Shown here: in pieces, positions 15,129-28,100 of the stretch
How the letters are laid out: every line of letters starts with the position of its first letter
How positions within the stretch are numbered: the first letter of the stretch is position 1
Assembly: GCA_900239685.1 (NCBI GenBank)
Contig: OENT01000009.1
Span: 366,410-430,409, forward strand
From: Rotaria macrura
Lineage: Eukaryota > Rotifera > Eurotatoria > Philodinida > Philodinidae
Length of the DNA: 64,000 bases
Direction of reading: 5' to 3'
Made by a program: the position numbers and the translations under genes
The notes under the pieces: model-generated
What the model was told of the DNA's origin: nothing
What the model saw: the letters and a program-made list of their open reading frames with translations, nothing else
Databases searched by the model: none

Positions 15129-15991
15129 ATGCAGCTGATACTGATAGGAAGTTTTTTACTGACCTTGATATTTTCATTAGTCAATGGTGGTACTTTATTA
15201 CATATTGAACAATCAACATTTGAGACACGTGTGAAACATGCTGAAACAATTTTATTCGGTCGTTTTAATTGGTTAATTCCAATTAATAATAATAATGATA
15301 ATTTAAATGAAATTTATTCTTTCGAACAAAGTACATTTCAATTCGTTGTTTATTGTACGATTAAAAAAAGTAGACCACCCGAAAATGTTCCACGCTTTAT
15401 TCATATTATTATCAATAATAATGGTAACAAAAAAACAAAATAATTATTTCCAAACAGAATAACAACATTCTTATTTATGTTTAGAAACTGTAACGGACAT
15501 GAAAAAAAATAAATGGTTTATACTGTTTCCTAAAACGAGTCATTCAGCAAGTACTTGGATAATGGATAATCGAAGTGATGCATTCGATTTAGAAGATGAT
15601 TTAGAACTTCATGTTTTTGAAAAGTTCTGTTTTCTTAAACCCAAACTTCCCTACGGTAAGAAGATGTTTAAAGAAAAATGATTTCACTTAGAATAATTTC
15701 TTTTAAAAATATTTCTGATAGGTTTTCCAAATAGTGGTCTTCTCAATCGTTGTCCAAAACCAAGTCCTGAATATTGTCTGCATAATGGTAGAAACTAAAA
15801 ATTTCTATTTTCCAATATTTCCTATTGATATTTCGTTCATAGGTACACAAATTCGTCAAGATGAATTACTCGAATTGAAAACATTTCTAACAAGTACAAA
15901 AACTGCAAAAACACAACCAAAGAAAATCAAACGATCACCTCTGTTGAAACCAAAAATTAAACAAAACAGATTTATTGAACCTGTTTGGTAA
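15129..15991 (+). CDS. Secreted protein of unknown function
   Basis: Four exons join in phase 1: 15129-15423, 15485-15655, 15722-15787 and 15843-15991, giving 226 aa. The start MQLILIGSFLLTLIFSLVNG is a convincing signal peptide. No membrane segment follows. Cysteines are few and spaced (FQFVVYC, EKFC, NRCPKPSPEYC), with the CP-PSPEYC-HNG stretch in exon 3, so one or two disulphides are plausible. The C-terminal tail is basic (KKIKRSPLLKPKIK), with a possible KR cleavage site. The repeated phase-1 exon borders are typical of extracellular proteins. It ends 52 bp from the 3' end of the opposite-strand membrane-protein gene. I do not recognise the family; an NTR-like fold is only a guess. Confidence 0.7.
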
Positions 15992-16043
15992 ATAAAAAAA
16001 AACAAAAGGAAGCCGAAAGAGAAAAAAAGACACAATACAAAAA

Positions 16044-18964
16044 TCAAACTTGACTAATAAGTAAAGCAGTTGAGTGATTTTGTGGTTGCATATAATCTGA
16101 TGATCGTCGCTGTTGATTGATTATTTTCTGAGCTCGTAGTCTAGCTGCTTCTACTTGTTCTTTTGTGAATCGTTTAACAGGCGGTATTGGTGGTGTATTG
16201 CTTCTTAGAAAAACAGCTTTTGCTTGTTCTTGAGAATTTTTTATATTGGACAAAGTCTTTCGTATTGCATTTCGATATTGTACTTCATTTTCATTATTAT
16301 TAACATTTTGACTTATTGGATATGATGGTGAACGCGTAATAATATCATCATTGTTATCGAATTCAGCCATCATTGTCGGATGTTGATTCAGTGGCAAACT
16401 CCAATTCTTTGGTCGATTATGATAATAGATTTCGGATTGAATTATACGAATTTTTTCATAAGGTTTTTCTTTTATTGAATAATCCTTATTTAAATCGCGT
16501 AATGATAATTCTGTTGAATCTTGTGTTGGTGTATTTTGAACTGTTAAGCCATTACAATATTTATAGGAATTTTCTTGTTGAGAATTTATATTCCAATTTA
16601 ATTTCGTTGTTAAAAATATCCATATTGCAAATAGTAATAGAACATGAATGATTTCAAAGACAAATGTTAGAAATAGAAGTGGTAAACGTGTTTGTATATA
16701 AAGTAAAAATATATCATGTGCCAATGGCATTTTACATGCTGTATACAATAGTAAAATGATGATGGCTATTAAACTTGGGCAATAATTTGAAAAACGATCA
16801 TAGCATGTACGTTTACAATTTGATTTAAATCGATTACATGCATAATAATAAAATGTTATTGAAGAAATATAAATAAGAAATTCAAGAAGTAAATAGAGAA
16901 ATATGGCTGTGTAAGGTTGATTCGATAGTAGATAACCAATGTTATGTCGTAGTTCAATTGTATTAAAACAAATATTTCTTAATAATAATTGTAATGCACC
17001 GTACATTAAACACCATTGAAGAACATTAAGAGCAATAGCAAATGAATAAAGTAAAGAGAAAAGTTTTGATATTGACCAAAATACGTATGGCTCACGAAGA
17101 ACACAAACGCACGATGCAAAGAAAAAATTGAAAACACTTAAACGTGTATATGAGTCTATTGAAAACGATAACGATGAAACATTTCGATTTGGCAATGCAA
17201 AACGTTTAGTTATTGATATTGCAGGCGATGAAGTCCAATCAAAAAGTAGATCAAGATCACTTTGCCATAAAAGTGCTAAAAAAACAAAGAAATACGCATA
17301 TGATTGTTTTGATTTTTGAAATACGCAAAGTGCATTTATATGATTAGGACGTATATAATATATTTTACTATTTGCTAGATATTGAAAATGGTATCTTAAT
17401 TAATGGTTCGTTGATGAACTGAAACTATTGACAAGCAAAAACTAAATTTGAATGAATGAAGCACAAATTTCAAAAAATAATAGATATAGATACGAAGATT
17501 TGCAATAATACCGATGTCGTACTTGTAGTATTTTCTTTTGTACTGATTACCAGAAAATAATAACTGATCCTATGTCATTCTACTTTGTATACTTGTATGT
17601 TTTCTTTAGAAAAGAAAACATCTCTAATCTTAGTCGTATTACAAATGTCTCAACAATTATTCTACATCGAATGAATTAACTATTTTTCTTTAGTCTCAGC
17701 ATCGATTTCAAGAATCTCTTCTCTCTTCATCTGAAGAGAGACTTGATGAATAGTCTCTCATCTATTGAGTTTGTACGAGAAAAATATGTTTTTATATGAT
17801 GATTGCATGGCCATACTTTACAAGCGGCTGTACTAAAACGATGTTAGTTGAAATTATATTTGCAGTAGGTTTTCTTCCATGAATATTGTAATCTTACTTA
17901 TCGATAAGTTGTACAATTAGCCATTAACAAAAGGGAAAGTACTTTTGTTTATTTGTCTTTGATCACGAAACAAAATCAAAAGTTCATATTTCTGAAATCT
18001 AAAGCAGACTTTGATGATAAACATTTGTATGTGTCAGTGTGTTATCAATTAATGAGGATTGTTTTTCTCCATGTTTCGAATCCGAGAATGGTCAATCAAT
18101 CAATAAAAGGTTGGCTTTTGAGAACAAAATACGACTGGACGTTCTCACTCGACAATCTATAAACACATGTGTCATATTTTGTTTTGAAAGTTATGCGTTC
18201 AATAGATCGATAAATACAGTATTTAAAATAAAAAGAAATACATCAAAATCAATGATAAGCGAACAGTTTGATTCTTATCAAGCGATAGCGATGAAATCTA
18301 TTAACAAATCATTATCGAGCGCGTTTCTTCGCCTTGATTATAAATCATTTTAGGCTATCTCAATAATCTGAAGGATCGCAGAATTATATAATGCGAAAAA
18401 GATATTTGCTCAATGATAAATAATATCAAATAAATGTCATCCAACAAATGATGTATTATTTGATGAATAATGATTTTATACGCTATTTTACATCACAAAT
18501 AGGTTTATTCGAATAGGTATTATTGAGTAAAGAAGTTTACCTGAATCTTTTAATCCAACCATAATTTGTTTAGCATGAATAAGTACAGACGATAAAATAA
18601 TAAGAAAACTCATAATTAAATGTAACGTACTACTCAATGAAAAACAATGCTGCCATAAGTTGGAACATAGTGCTATATCAGTTTTATTTAAATCGTCTAT
18701 TGTTAATTGTTGACTATCATTGGAGTAATTTCCAATCTTGAATAGAGCTGGATAAATGAATGCTAGAAGAAGTACAAGTGACACGAGAAGACAAATTTTT
18801 TGTAATAGTAATTCAAGTTTAGGTGATGAAGCTGATACAGGCCACGGTAAACGATCATTAAAGTAACATTGTTGTACACCGAAATAGACAAGAATTAAAT
18901 GAATTAATACAACTATAATTGTATACCAAATACGAGAAAGACTAATAAGTTCGATCCGTGCCAT
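16044..18964 (-). CDS. Multi-pass membrane protein, possibly tincar-like
   Basis: Two exons, 18964-18541 and 17275-16044, join at phase 1 (GATTCAG|GTAAAC to TTTTTAG|CACTT), giving 551 aa. About seven or eight hydrophobic segments are visible: three in exon 1 (near residues 11-29, 50-72 and 108-130) and four or five in exon 2, ending at the LLLFAIWIFLTT segment. A cytoplasm-like tail of about 180 residues carries a proline-rich TPPIPPVKRF motif. The block LFKIGNYSNDS and the segments around LLWQSDLDLLF and FLLYIQTRLPLL remind me of the insect protein tincar, but this is from memory and unverified. An in-frame ATG at 19069 would add a very basic 35-residue leader; I chose 18964 because the hydrophobic domain starts there. 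The 1.27-kb intron holds no recognised gene. Confidence 0.65.
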
Positions 18965-21266
18965 TTTCTTGACTGACTGATCATATACAATCATGATATG
19001 CCTTCTTCTTTTCTTTCTAATGAACACGTCTCTCGTTTTTTTGCTCTTTTCTCTATTCTTTTTTTCCATAGATTGATACTAGTGGTCGTGGATGAATACA
19101 TCAACAAAGTGCACATCTGTATCAATCATACAGTCGACTGACCGATCATCTTTCTTCGTTTCTGTCTGCAATGGTCTTTTTCTCATTTAATAAACGAGTG
19201 TATAAAAGATTACATTTGATCGTTCGAACAGCCTGACTAATTATCAGTAAGAGTGGCAGATTTATGATATTATATGTTCAACAAATAGGGAATACATTAT
19301 CCATACATATATATATATAGATATATAGTGTTAATTAAAAAAGATTCTAAACACATTCCTTCTAGATGAATGCAATTATGGATAACATTGACTAGCTAAT
19401 TTTATAGATTAGTTGAATGTGAAATATTTTTATGTGTGAACATCGAAGTATGAGATGAAACCGATTGTTCCCTGTGGGAAAGTTAGACAACAATGTTTTT
19501 TTGTTGAGTATAACAACAAGAAATCGTACTTGACCTTTTCAACAACACAAATAATTGAGATATATGACCGTTGAAGTTTATTGATTCTTGAATAGTGATC
19601 AATCATTTTTTTTCGCCTTCTCATAAAATGAACTTCAAACGTTTTCAATACTTGAACCGAACGGAAATGATTATTATTCTAATAATGGTTATTACTATTG
19701 ATATCGTTTAGCTTTTCTTTTTTTTTTCCTTTTTGCTTGATAGGCTATATTCGTTATATTGAACTTACATTTCCCAAATGGATAAAATCTTCCCAGGCAG
19801 ATGAATTTATTCATGTTTATCTAACAGATATCATTCGATGAATAAATGATAGGATAAGGATTCAACAGAGTATAACTGAATCAGTCACCAGAGAATGAAA
19901 AAAAAAACATTCAAAAGAGAAGTAATAAAAAAGCATCATTAAATCAACAAATATCTGCTGTGAACATCAACATTGACTGTGTTATGATAACACAATAAAC
20001 ATCGTATATGTTAACTTGGAATCTTTCGTTAAGAATATTTTCCACACAAAGAGAACATGTTTTATTTTCTTGTGGATAGATTCAAATTCGAATATTCTTC
20101 TTGTTAAATATTGTACATCGATTTTAATAAAATATCCAACGAAAAAGTTTTTAATTGAAACAAAATTTCCCACTTTGATATCAGTCGAGTATGATTGAAG
20201 AAAATATTGATCATTAAACTGAATAACTCGTGGGAAAAAAAACATGAAGAAAAATAATTAAATTTCCTATCGAGAATCGAATCGATTGATTACTGGTGAA
20301 AACTAGCTAAACATTAATATCTTCTTTACTCTAACATTTGGATCATGCTAGAAAAACTAAATATGTTTAGTTCTTTTCTTTTTCTTTCGTTCTCAATGAA
20401 ATTACAAGTTGTTACTATTTCTCTCGGCTATGTTCATATATAATTATGTTTTTCCTATGAGTCTCACTCCTAGATATATTTCACAAACAATATTTTGTTT
20501 TTGAAAATTCCTGTGTAAGTACCATTAAAACAACAGTTTCTTTTGAAATCAACATTGAAATTCAACTTGATGACTTCTCTTAGATCACATATTCATGCAT
20601 AATCTAAAGAGACCTTCTACAAACAACATCTAGAGAATAGGATCCAATACTTATTCACACTTCCTCTCTCATGGACTTCGGCTATAAAAGTATTTTCGAA
20701 CATAGTCTCCTTGCATAAGCAGATGTTAGAAAATGATAACGAACTATATAGTCATCATATCTGTGTTGGATTTGAATTGTTTTCAATGTCGAACAAACAC
20801 TGAGTAATGATATTTCATTTGATGGAAAGATCAGTCAATAAATGGACGAATAATCTGCATCGTTTCATACAGAAATAGATTTTTTCTAGATAGGAAATTC
20901 ATCATACAGTAGATTCGTACTTTGTATTCACCTTTTTGTAACACCATGGTTAACTATTAGTTCACTGGAAAAAGTAGCGTGAAGTTCATCTTCTACTAAG
21001 TTCGTCGAAAATTTCTATACAAAGAGAGGCATTGATAGACAACTATGTTAGAGAAATAATTCAATATTTATAGTAATACCTGTGATGTTCAAAGTTGCTT
21101 TCATAGCGCTGTGTCTGTCTCTTGAATGACTTAAATGAATAATTTGTAAAGTACAGATAGCAGATATACACATGACGTTGTCTTGACTATTAAGATACTA
21201 TTCATTGGTTCATTTATAAATATTATCTTTTGTAGCTATATCTATTGTTTGAAAATTCGATCAATT
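18965..21266. other. Intergenic region between two divergent genes
   Basis: Upstream DNA shared by the minus-strand membrane-protein gene and the plus-strand small peptide gene. AT-rich, with a short (TA)n/(ATAG) run near 19306-19328. A CCCAGGCAGATGAA word at 19792 resembles the terminus of the foldback family seen at 62803, but no second arm is evident. No coding exon recognised. Confidence 0.5.
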
Positions 21267-21634
21267 ATGATCAATCATTCATATCAATTCTACTTATTGA
21301 TTAGTGCTCGTTACTATCTGATTATGCTCTGCGTATCCATGATCATGATTCAGGTGATGATAAACTTAAAAAGAAAACAACTTTTCTCTAAAACATATTT
21401 TTCATCTAGATCAGTTCATCATTAGTAGATGATGACTTATTAACACAAAAAATTGACGACATTCATGAACATCAATTAAATCGTCGTTATTCCAATGTTG
21501 CAAAAATGCTACAACAAATGTTACAACGAGGCGAAATGCAAGTTGAACCGTATCGTATTCAAAAATATCTTCGTCGACTTGATCGTCGCAAAACAATCGA
21601 TCATAGAAAAGACTCTTCTATAAACTACTTTTAA
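21267..21634 (+). CDS. Small secreted peptide precursor (neuropeptide-like)
   Basis: Two exons, 21267-21353 and 21410-21634, join in phase 0 across a 56-nt GT-AG intron, giving 103 aa. Residues 6-30 are hydrophobic (YQFYLLISARYYLIMLCVSM) and could be a signal peptide. The remainder is charged and dibasic-rich: RR at 54-55, 84-85 and 88-89. The RR pairs flank a 28-residue segment (56-83) beginning YSNVAKMLQQMLQRG and ending YRIQKYL, which looks like an amphipathic helix. This layout fits a peptide-hormone precursor, but no known family is recognised. Codon use in exon 2 looks coding (many CAA, CGT and TTA codons). The open frame runs upstream without an ATG to a possible acceptor (TTTTGTAG) at about 21235, so another 5' exon is possible. 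Convergent with the CEP135-like gene. Confidence 0.45.
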
Positions 21635-22128
21635 TCAACCATTTTTGCATAAGAGAAACACATTTTAATATTTCTTATTAACAATTCAACGAAATAATTG
21701 AAAGACAAAACGAATAATTATTACGCATCATTTAATTTAATTTTTATTTAGAAAAGAAAAAAGAAAGTATCTTCCTCATTTATTTACTCATATCACAAAT
21801 CTACACAGGAAAATGAAAATAGCATGTCAGTTTCCATTGTCGTTTTAAATTGAGCTTTTGGAGTTTTTGGTATTGTCTAAAAATACACACAAAGAGAGAA
21901 CACGAAGAAAAAAAGAAATGCGTGCATGCACGCTAACGTTAGCAAAAGAAAAACAGTACAATAAAACTTGTTTTATGTGATGGTTTCAATAAAAGATACA
22001 AACGCACACACAATGACAAGCCAAAAATGTAAAAAAAAGAGAAAAAAGAATGTTGTGATATGAAAAACAAAAGAAAACAAGGCATCAATGATGAACGGCT
22101 GAGATATGTATTCCGAAATGTAGAAAGT

Positions 22129-25100
22129 CTATGGAGTTGCATCGATACGTAAGCTGGACGCACGATTAAGTGGCTAAAATAGAAAACAAAGAAATGAGAT
22201 GACTTGATAAAATAACTTGATAATCAATTGTTTTAAACTAAGTTAATCCCTCAAGCAAAACAAGACCACGAGAGGAGAAGAAAAAAAGAAGAGCAGCATT
22301 TCAGACGTAAACCCACGTCGTCATTATTATCATCATCATCATAATCATCGATAGTATTGTCATTATTATTATTGTTGTTGCTGTTGTTGTTGACGTTGAT
22401 GCTATTATGTCTATTGGTACTGACGTCGATATCAGGTATAATTTCATGATTTTTGTCAAGTTCAGATACTTTCAATGATATGGAGATCTTTATACATAAA
22501 GATAAAATACATACAAAGTTGATGTCGACGATAATAAATAGATTAGGTAATGTTATATTTCTTGACAAATACTTACTTTAGTAGGAGATGTTCGAGGTGC
22601 ATCGGATCGTGGTGGCGAATAAGTTCTTCCCGGTGATCGATGAAGATTTGCACTGAAAGTTAAGTTAAACATTTAACTGATCTGTTTAGAAACATCAGAA
22701 TGAAAAAATATTTGTTTACTTGGAAGAAGATGATGCTAGTCTAGGCGATGTAGTACGATACCGAGACTCATAGTCAATATGCGATGTAAGATCGGTTAAT
22801 TTCCTTAAATCTTGAGCTGCTTTCTCTCTTTATATAAAAGAATAAATAAGACAAAGTGGTGCACAGGTCAATCGTGAAAGCTATTGAAAATAACTTGTTA
22901 TGGAATGCAATCGCAACTTTCATTGCATGTTTTTTTTCAATAGTACGTGAATAAGTTTTAATCATGACCAAAATTAAGTCTCTCATAGTTGTAAAACAAA
23001 TGGATACGTGATGATTAAATTAAATTTGAGTGCTTGAAAGTTTCTTTGTAATAAAGAAGATCTTCTGACATCGTTAAAGAGAAAGGTGGATGAAATTCGA
23101 ACTATTTTTTTAAAATGAATTAAAAAAATTAAGTAATCGAACTGTGTGATAATAGCCTGTTTCATTTCGTAGAAGGATTTCAAGATTTCAATGAATTGTA
23201 TAGGATTACAAAGTAGTACATTACTATTCTCATCATCTATTAGATTTTGACAATAGCTCGAATATTCGATTCAATCTACTTTTTGAAATATATTCTAGCT
23301 TTTGTTTTGCAACCATTTGTGATTCGGATTTGGTCATGAATAGAAACTTTTGATTTTTTAAACGATCGATTGAATCGCTTCAATAGCAAACGAAATATTC
23401 AAGTGCATTTTTTTTTGTTTCGATGAACTTTTACAATATACTTTAGGATATGAACAAATACCTTTCCGATCTTTCATTTGACAATAAATTTTTCAGTCTT
23501 TTATTATCTGTATCTAAGCCAATGATTTGTGTTCGCAAAGAAGCTATTTCTTTACTTTGACTTTGTCTAAAGATTTAAACAAAGAGTTTCATAGAATAAT
23601 AAAGGAAAAACAAGTTCATGTTGAAAATCATACACTTTATGATCGCTCATATTTGCTCGATCTTTTGCTAAATGTAATTCAGTAGTTTTTTCTTGTGCTT
23701 CGATTTGTGTTTGAAATTCTTTTTCACGTAACGATGTAATAAGTTCTTCTAAACTGTGTACGACAGCTTTTTCGTTGTTTAATTGTGTACGTAACATATC
23801 AATTTCAATTCTCATGTCACTTATAGCTGATTGTAATTGTTCATTTTCAATTTCTTTCGATGTTAATTGACGAATTAGTTGTTCTCGTTTATTTTCCATT
23901 GTTGAATTAAGATCACGAACATTCGCAAAGTCATTCGACAGGTTTAGTTTATCTGTTTGTAATTTTTTCACGTTTTCTTCATTTCGCTGTAATGACCGGT
24001 TCATATTCGTTAATTGAATTTCATATTCTTTACTAACAGATGTTTGCTAAATATTCAAGTATTGAGTTTAAATACAAGAAAAAAAAAAGAAAATAACAAA
24101 TTCAACAATCTTCTTTTATTGTTGCCTACATACGTGTTCAAGCTCTCGTTCTAGATAACCAATACGTTCTGTTAATCGTTTCATGTCAGCTGTTTTTATT
24201 TGTAATTCTTGTCTAAGACCATTGGCTTGTGTTTCAACATCAGCTAAAGTCATCTGTGCTTGATTTAATTCATTGCTAGTTTCACGATATTGTTCAACTA
24301 ATGTTGTTCGATCATTTTCCTACATACATAGATTATACTTGTTTCATTTTATGTGATAATAACAATTAAGAAATGAATGAATTATTATCGATCGTTTACA
24401 ATACTCATTATATCTGTTGTGAACACAACTTATATCAAGATGGATCGACTCAAAGTCATTTTTTTTCACCTACTATTAGTTAGAGTGGCTCGAAAACACA
24501 ACGAAACATGCAGGGATCACCAGATCGAGGGGGGGAGGTAGGGGTGTGACCCCCATCATGAAAGTTTTTCGTTCTTTATCTGCAGAACCGAAAGCCTTTT
24601 TTTCGCCCTGGTCTAAATTTTTTTTACCAACCTTCCAAAAAATTAATTACACCCCCCCCCCTAATGTTGGCTGTTTCGAGGCATCCCTGGAAAAATGTAA
24701 CCCATCTGCATATAGACTGATGAAAATGAGCAACATTTATTTTTTGAATTTTACTAATGTAAAAAAAGTATTCAATTTAAATATCATTTTTGACTAGCAA
24801 CGTTGTACACGGTTCAAGTCCCTATGAAGTGTTGATATCGATGGACAACATTGAAAGTATGCTGCTATTCTCATTAGGCATACGAAATTATTCTTGTTAA
24901 GATTTTCTTATGTACAAAATTTCAAAACAAAGTTCAAAAGTAAATTTTCCTTATATCTACTGGCTGATCATAGTAACAAAACAAACGAAAAAGAAACGTA
25001 AACTTTCAGTATTTGAACAGTAATGAACTAGAAATCCGAATTTTTTTGTCAGTATTTTCTTGATTCAACTCAATATGAAGTTATTATATGAAGATCTCTC

Positions 25101-28100
25101 TCTCTCGTACAAATTTGTCGATAGGTACATAGTAAGAACCTTATGAATAGACTAATATGAATTAGCTTCAATTTGAACAAACGTCTAATCGATCTAACTG
25201 TTACACATCCTCGAAAAATTAATTGTTATTGATCGGTTTATTTAAACTAGAAGAATATCTCGATGCTTTCAAGAGCATATTTTAATAATAGCAGACATGC
25301 CTATCCATGTAAATGTAACAGCTATGAACAATAAGCATAGTGCAAGGTTATGATAAACATAAAACACATTCAAGTAACACTAGATCAGCGTCACTAATCC
25401 TCGAAGCATCATCGAATTGAATGGAAATTTTAGAAAAACTTTCATAAATATACAATCATAAAAGGAATCCCAGACACATAGATTATAGGTTGAGTTCTGT
25501 GAATTATTTTTTGTTTTTCTAATTAAGCTATTTACATTTTGTTTACTTCATCAAATTTCTTCACTAGTCTTTTCATTCTATAATTGTGCAAGGAAGATCA
25601 TTGCTATTTTTCAAATATAGATATTTATATCGAGAAACACATCGAGACAGTTCATATGTTTATGTATACCTTTTGTGCAATAACATGGTCACAATTGGAT
25701 ACTTGTTTTATATATTCTTGCACTTGTGATTTAAGATTATTTTTATCGTCAATTACGTGTTGCAGTTCCTGTTGAAGTGCCTACAGATAATGAATATGAT
25801 AAGATAAATTTTTATATGTAGAAATGGAAGTTTCTTACTTGATTCTGTCTTGTAAGATTTGAAATTTCATCTTGCAAACGCTTATTCTCTCTCGTGCTAA
25901 GATCAATCTTACGTCGATTGTCATTGTTTTCTTCGAGATTTCGATCGAGTTGCAATCTTATATTTGTTATTTCTTTTAATTTTTGTTTCGCATCATCTTT
26001 AGAACGACTACAGTCGAATGAAATAAGAAAATAGTGAAACTTAGGAATAAAAAAGAGTGACTTACTCTAATGCAGCTTCTAGTTCTGATGTTATCATATC
26101 GAGTTCTTCGATGCGACGTGCTTTAGTATTGATTTCTTGTGTTAAATGTAAGTTTTCTTCAGATTTTAAATCAATTTCACTACATAGACGATCTTTTTCT
26201 TTATCAAGCGTTTGAACAGTCGTTCGTACAACATGAAAATCATCTTTAATTGATTTATTTGCTTCTTGTAATTCATCTAAAACCAAAGATTTTTTTCTCA
26301 TGATATTTCTCTTTTCATATCTATGTGAAACTTACATATTTTCTGTTCAAGTCTTATGATTTTATCTTCTTGAGTAAGAACTTCGTCTTTTTTAAAATTC
26401 AGCTGTCTTTGATTTTCTTGTAAAAGACGTTCAGCTTCTTCAGACAAATATCTCAATTGTGATGTAGCACTTTTTTGATCGTTTAATTCTTGATTTAATT
26501 GGGAAATTGCGAACGATCTCTCGTCAAGATTATTTTCTAGATCTTTAATCTGCTGACGTAACGTTTGATTCTGTTGAATAATATCTTCTCGATCACTATC
26601 GACCTTTAACATGAGAAGAATGGTATGTTCAAGTGTAAAAAAAAGAATTAGATGATTTGATATCGATTTATATTATACTTTTCTGAGATCGATTTCAAGA
26701 TCTTCTATACGTTGTTCATATCGTGCTCGTTCATTTACTCCAGTATCACTTGCAATCTGAAGAGTCACATTATGATTTAGTTAAAGACAATAGTTCCATT
26801 CGTGTTCTTTTATATTTTGTTTTTATCTTACGCGTAAACGTTCTCGTAAAGAATCTCGTTCATTGGCTGCTGTTCTTGCTTCGAGTATTGCTAAAGATGA
26901 ACAATGATCATGTAGAGAAGTAAAATCATTGAATTCACACAAACCAGAATCACGTTCATTTTCTACTTTACGTAGAATTGCCTGAGCTGCAAGGGAAACT
27001 TTAGGTGTTTGAGTATTTTGTAAAAGTTCATGACGGGCTTTCTGTAATTCTGTATTAGTCTACAATGAATATGGTTGCCAATGAAATGTAAACAGTAAAA
27101 TGAAAAACTAACTTGCTCATAAAGAATACTTAGTTTGTCTCGTTCATTGGTAAGTACTTTTATATTACCTTGATTCTTTAATAGGAAGCAAATAAAAAAA
27201 TAAATCAAATAATTAAATCAATATTATTTTTTACTTCTGCCTTTTGTCTTTCCAACTTCTTTATTAATAATTGCAATTCTTCATTGCTTCGCATAACTTT
27301 CGATAATTGAGTTTCTTCAACATCCTAACAAGAAAAATTCGATGTTCTAATTATAGTAGATATGTCAGAAGGAAGTTTTGACATCTTTTGAAAAATTAAA
27401 ATAAAGTTCTGCGCATAATTCATGCAGAAAATTCGAACAAGAATAAATCAATGCCGGGAAGGATACGTATCAGTGAAGTTTGTTTTATTTTCAGAAAAGA
27501 GCTATGCCTTATCTCAGACTTATGCACAATTCAACTAATGATACTCATGAATCTACGTAGTCGAGTTCGAATGATGTTATTGGATTATCATCTGTTTTTT
27601 TTGCGTCTGTACTTAAGAATGACCGAGTCAAACTAAAATGTGAAATTCAAACCTATAAATGATCTAATAACTCTTAGATCATTTGTCTGCAACTTATAGG
27701 CAAAGAAAATATTTATTTATCGTGCTATTGAATTTTTTCAAAGGAAATTCGTTGTTGATGACAGGTCTATGTCAAGTGACTATTTGTTTGAAATTCAGTA
27801 TTTCAATAAATGAATAGTTTTTTTCAACAGCATGTTTCATACTATTCTAGACATATTGACATCGAAGTATGAATTGAATATCAGATTGAAATTCAATTAT
27901 GTAATTTTTCAATATATGCTTTGAAATGGATTGAAAATTTAGTAAAAGAATTATAACTCAATTTCAAACGTTCAAGGGTATGAATGATTTCAAGATTCGT
28001 TTAGTTCAATCGAAAGTTCATTATGAACTTGAAATTGAACTCGAATGTTGCAACAAAAAATCAGTTCAGTTGATCTCTTCAATAAATGACTCTTATATGA

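Noticed and set aside
19792-19815. CCCAGGCAGATGAA word as a foldback terminus
   Set aside because: Only one end is visible and no inverted partner occurs within 500 bp; could be chance.
24805-24830. GGTTCAAGTCC word resembling a tRNA T-loop
   Set aside because: No acceptor stem, D-arm or anticodon arm can be formed around it.
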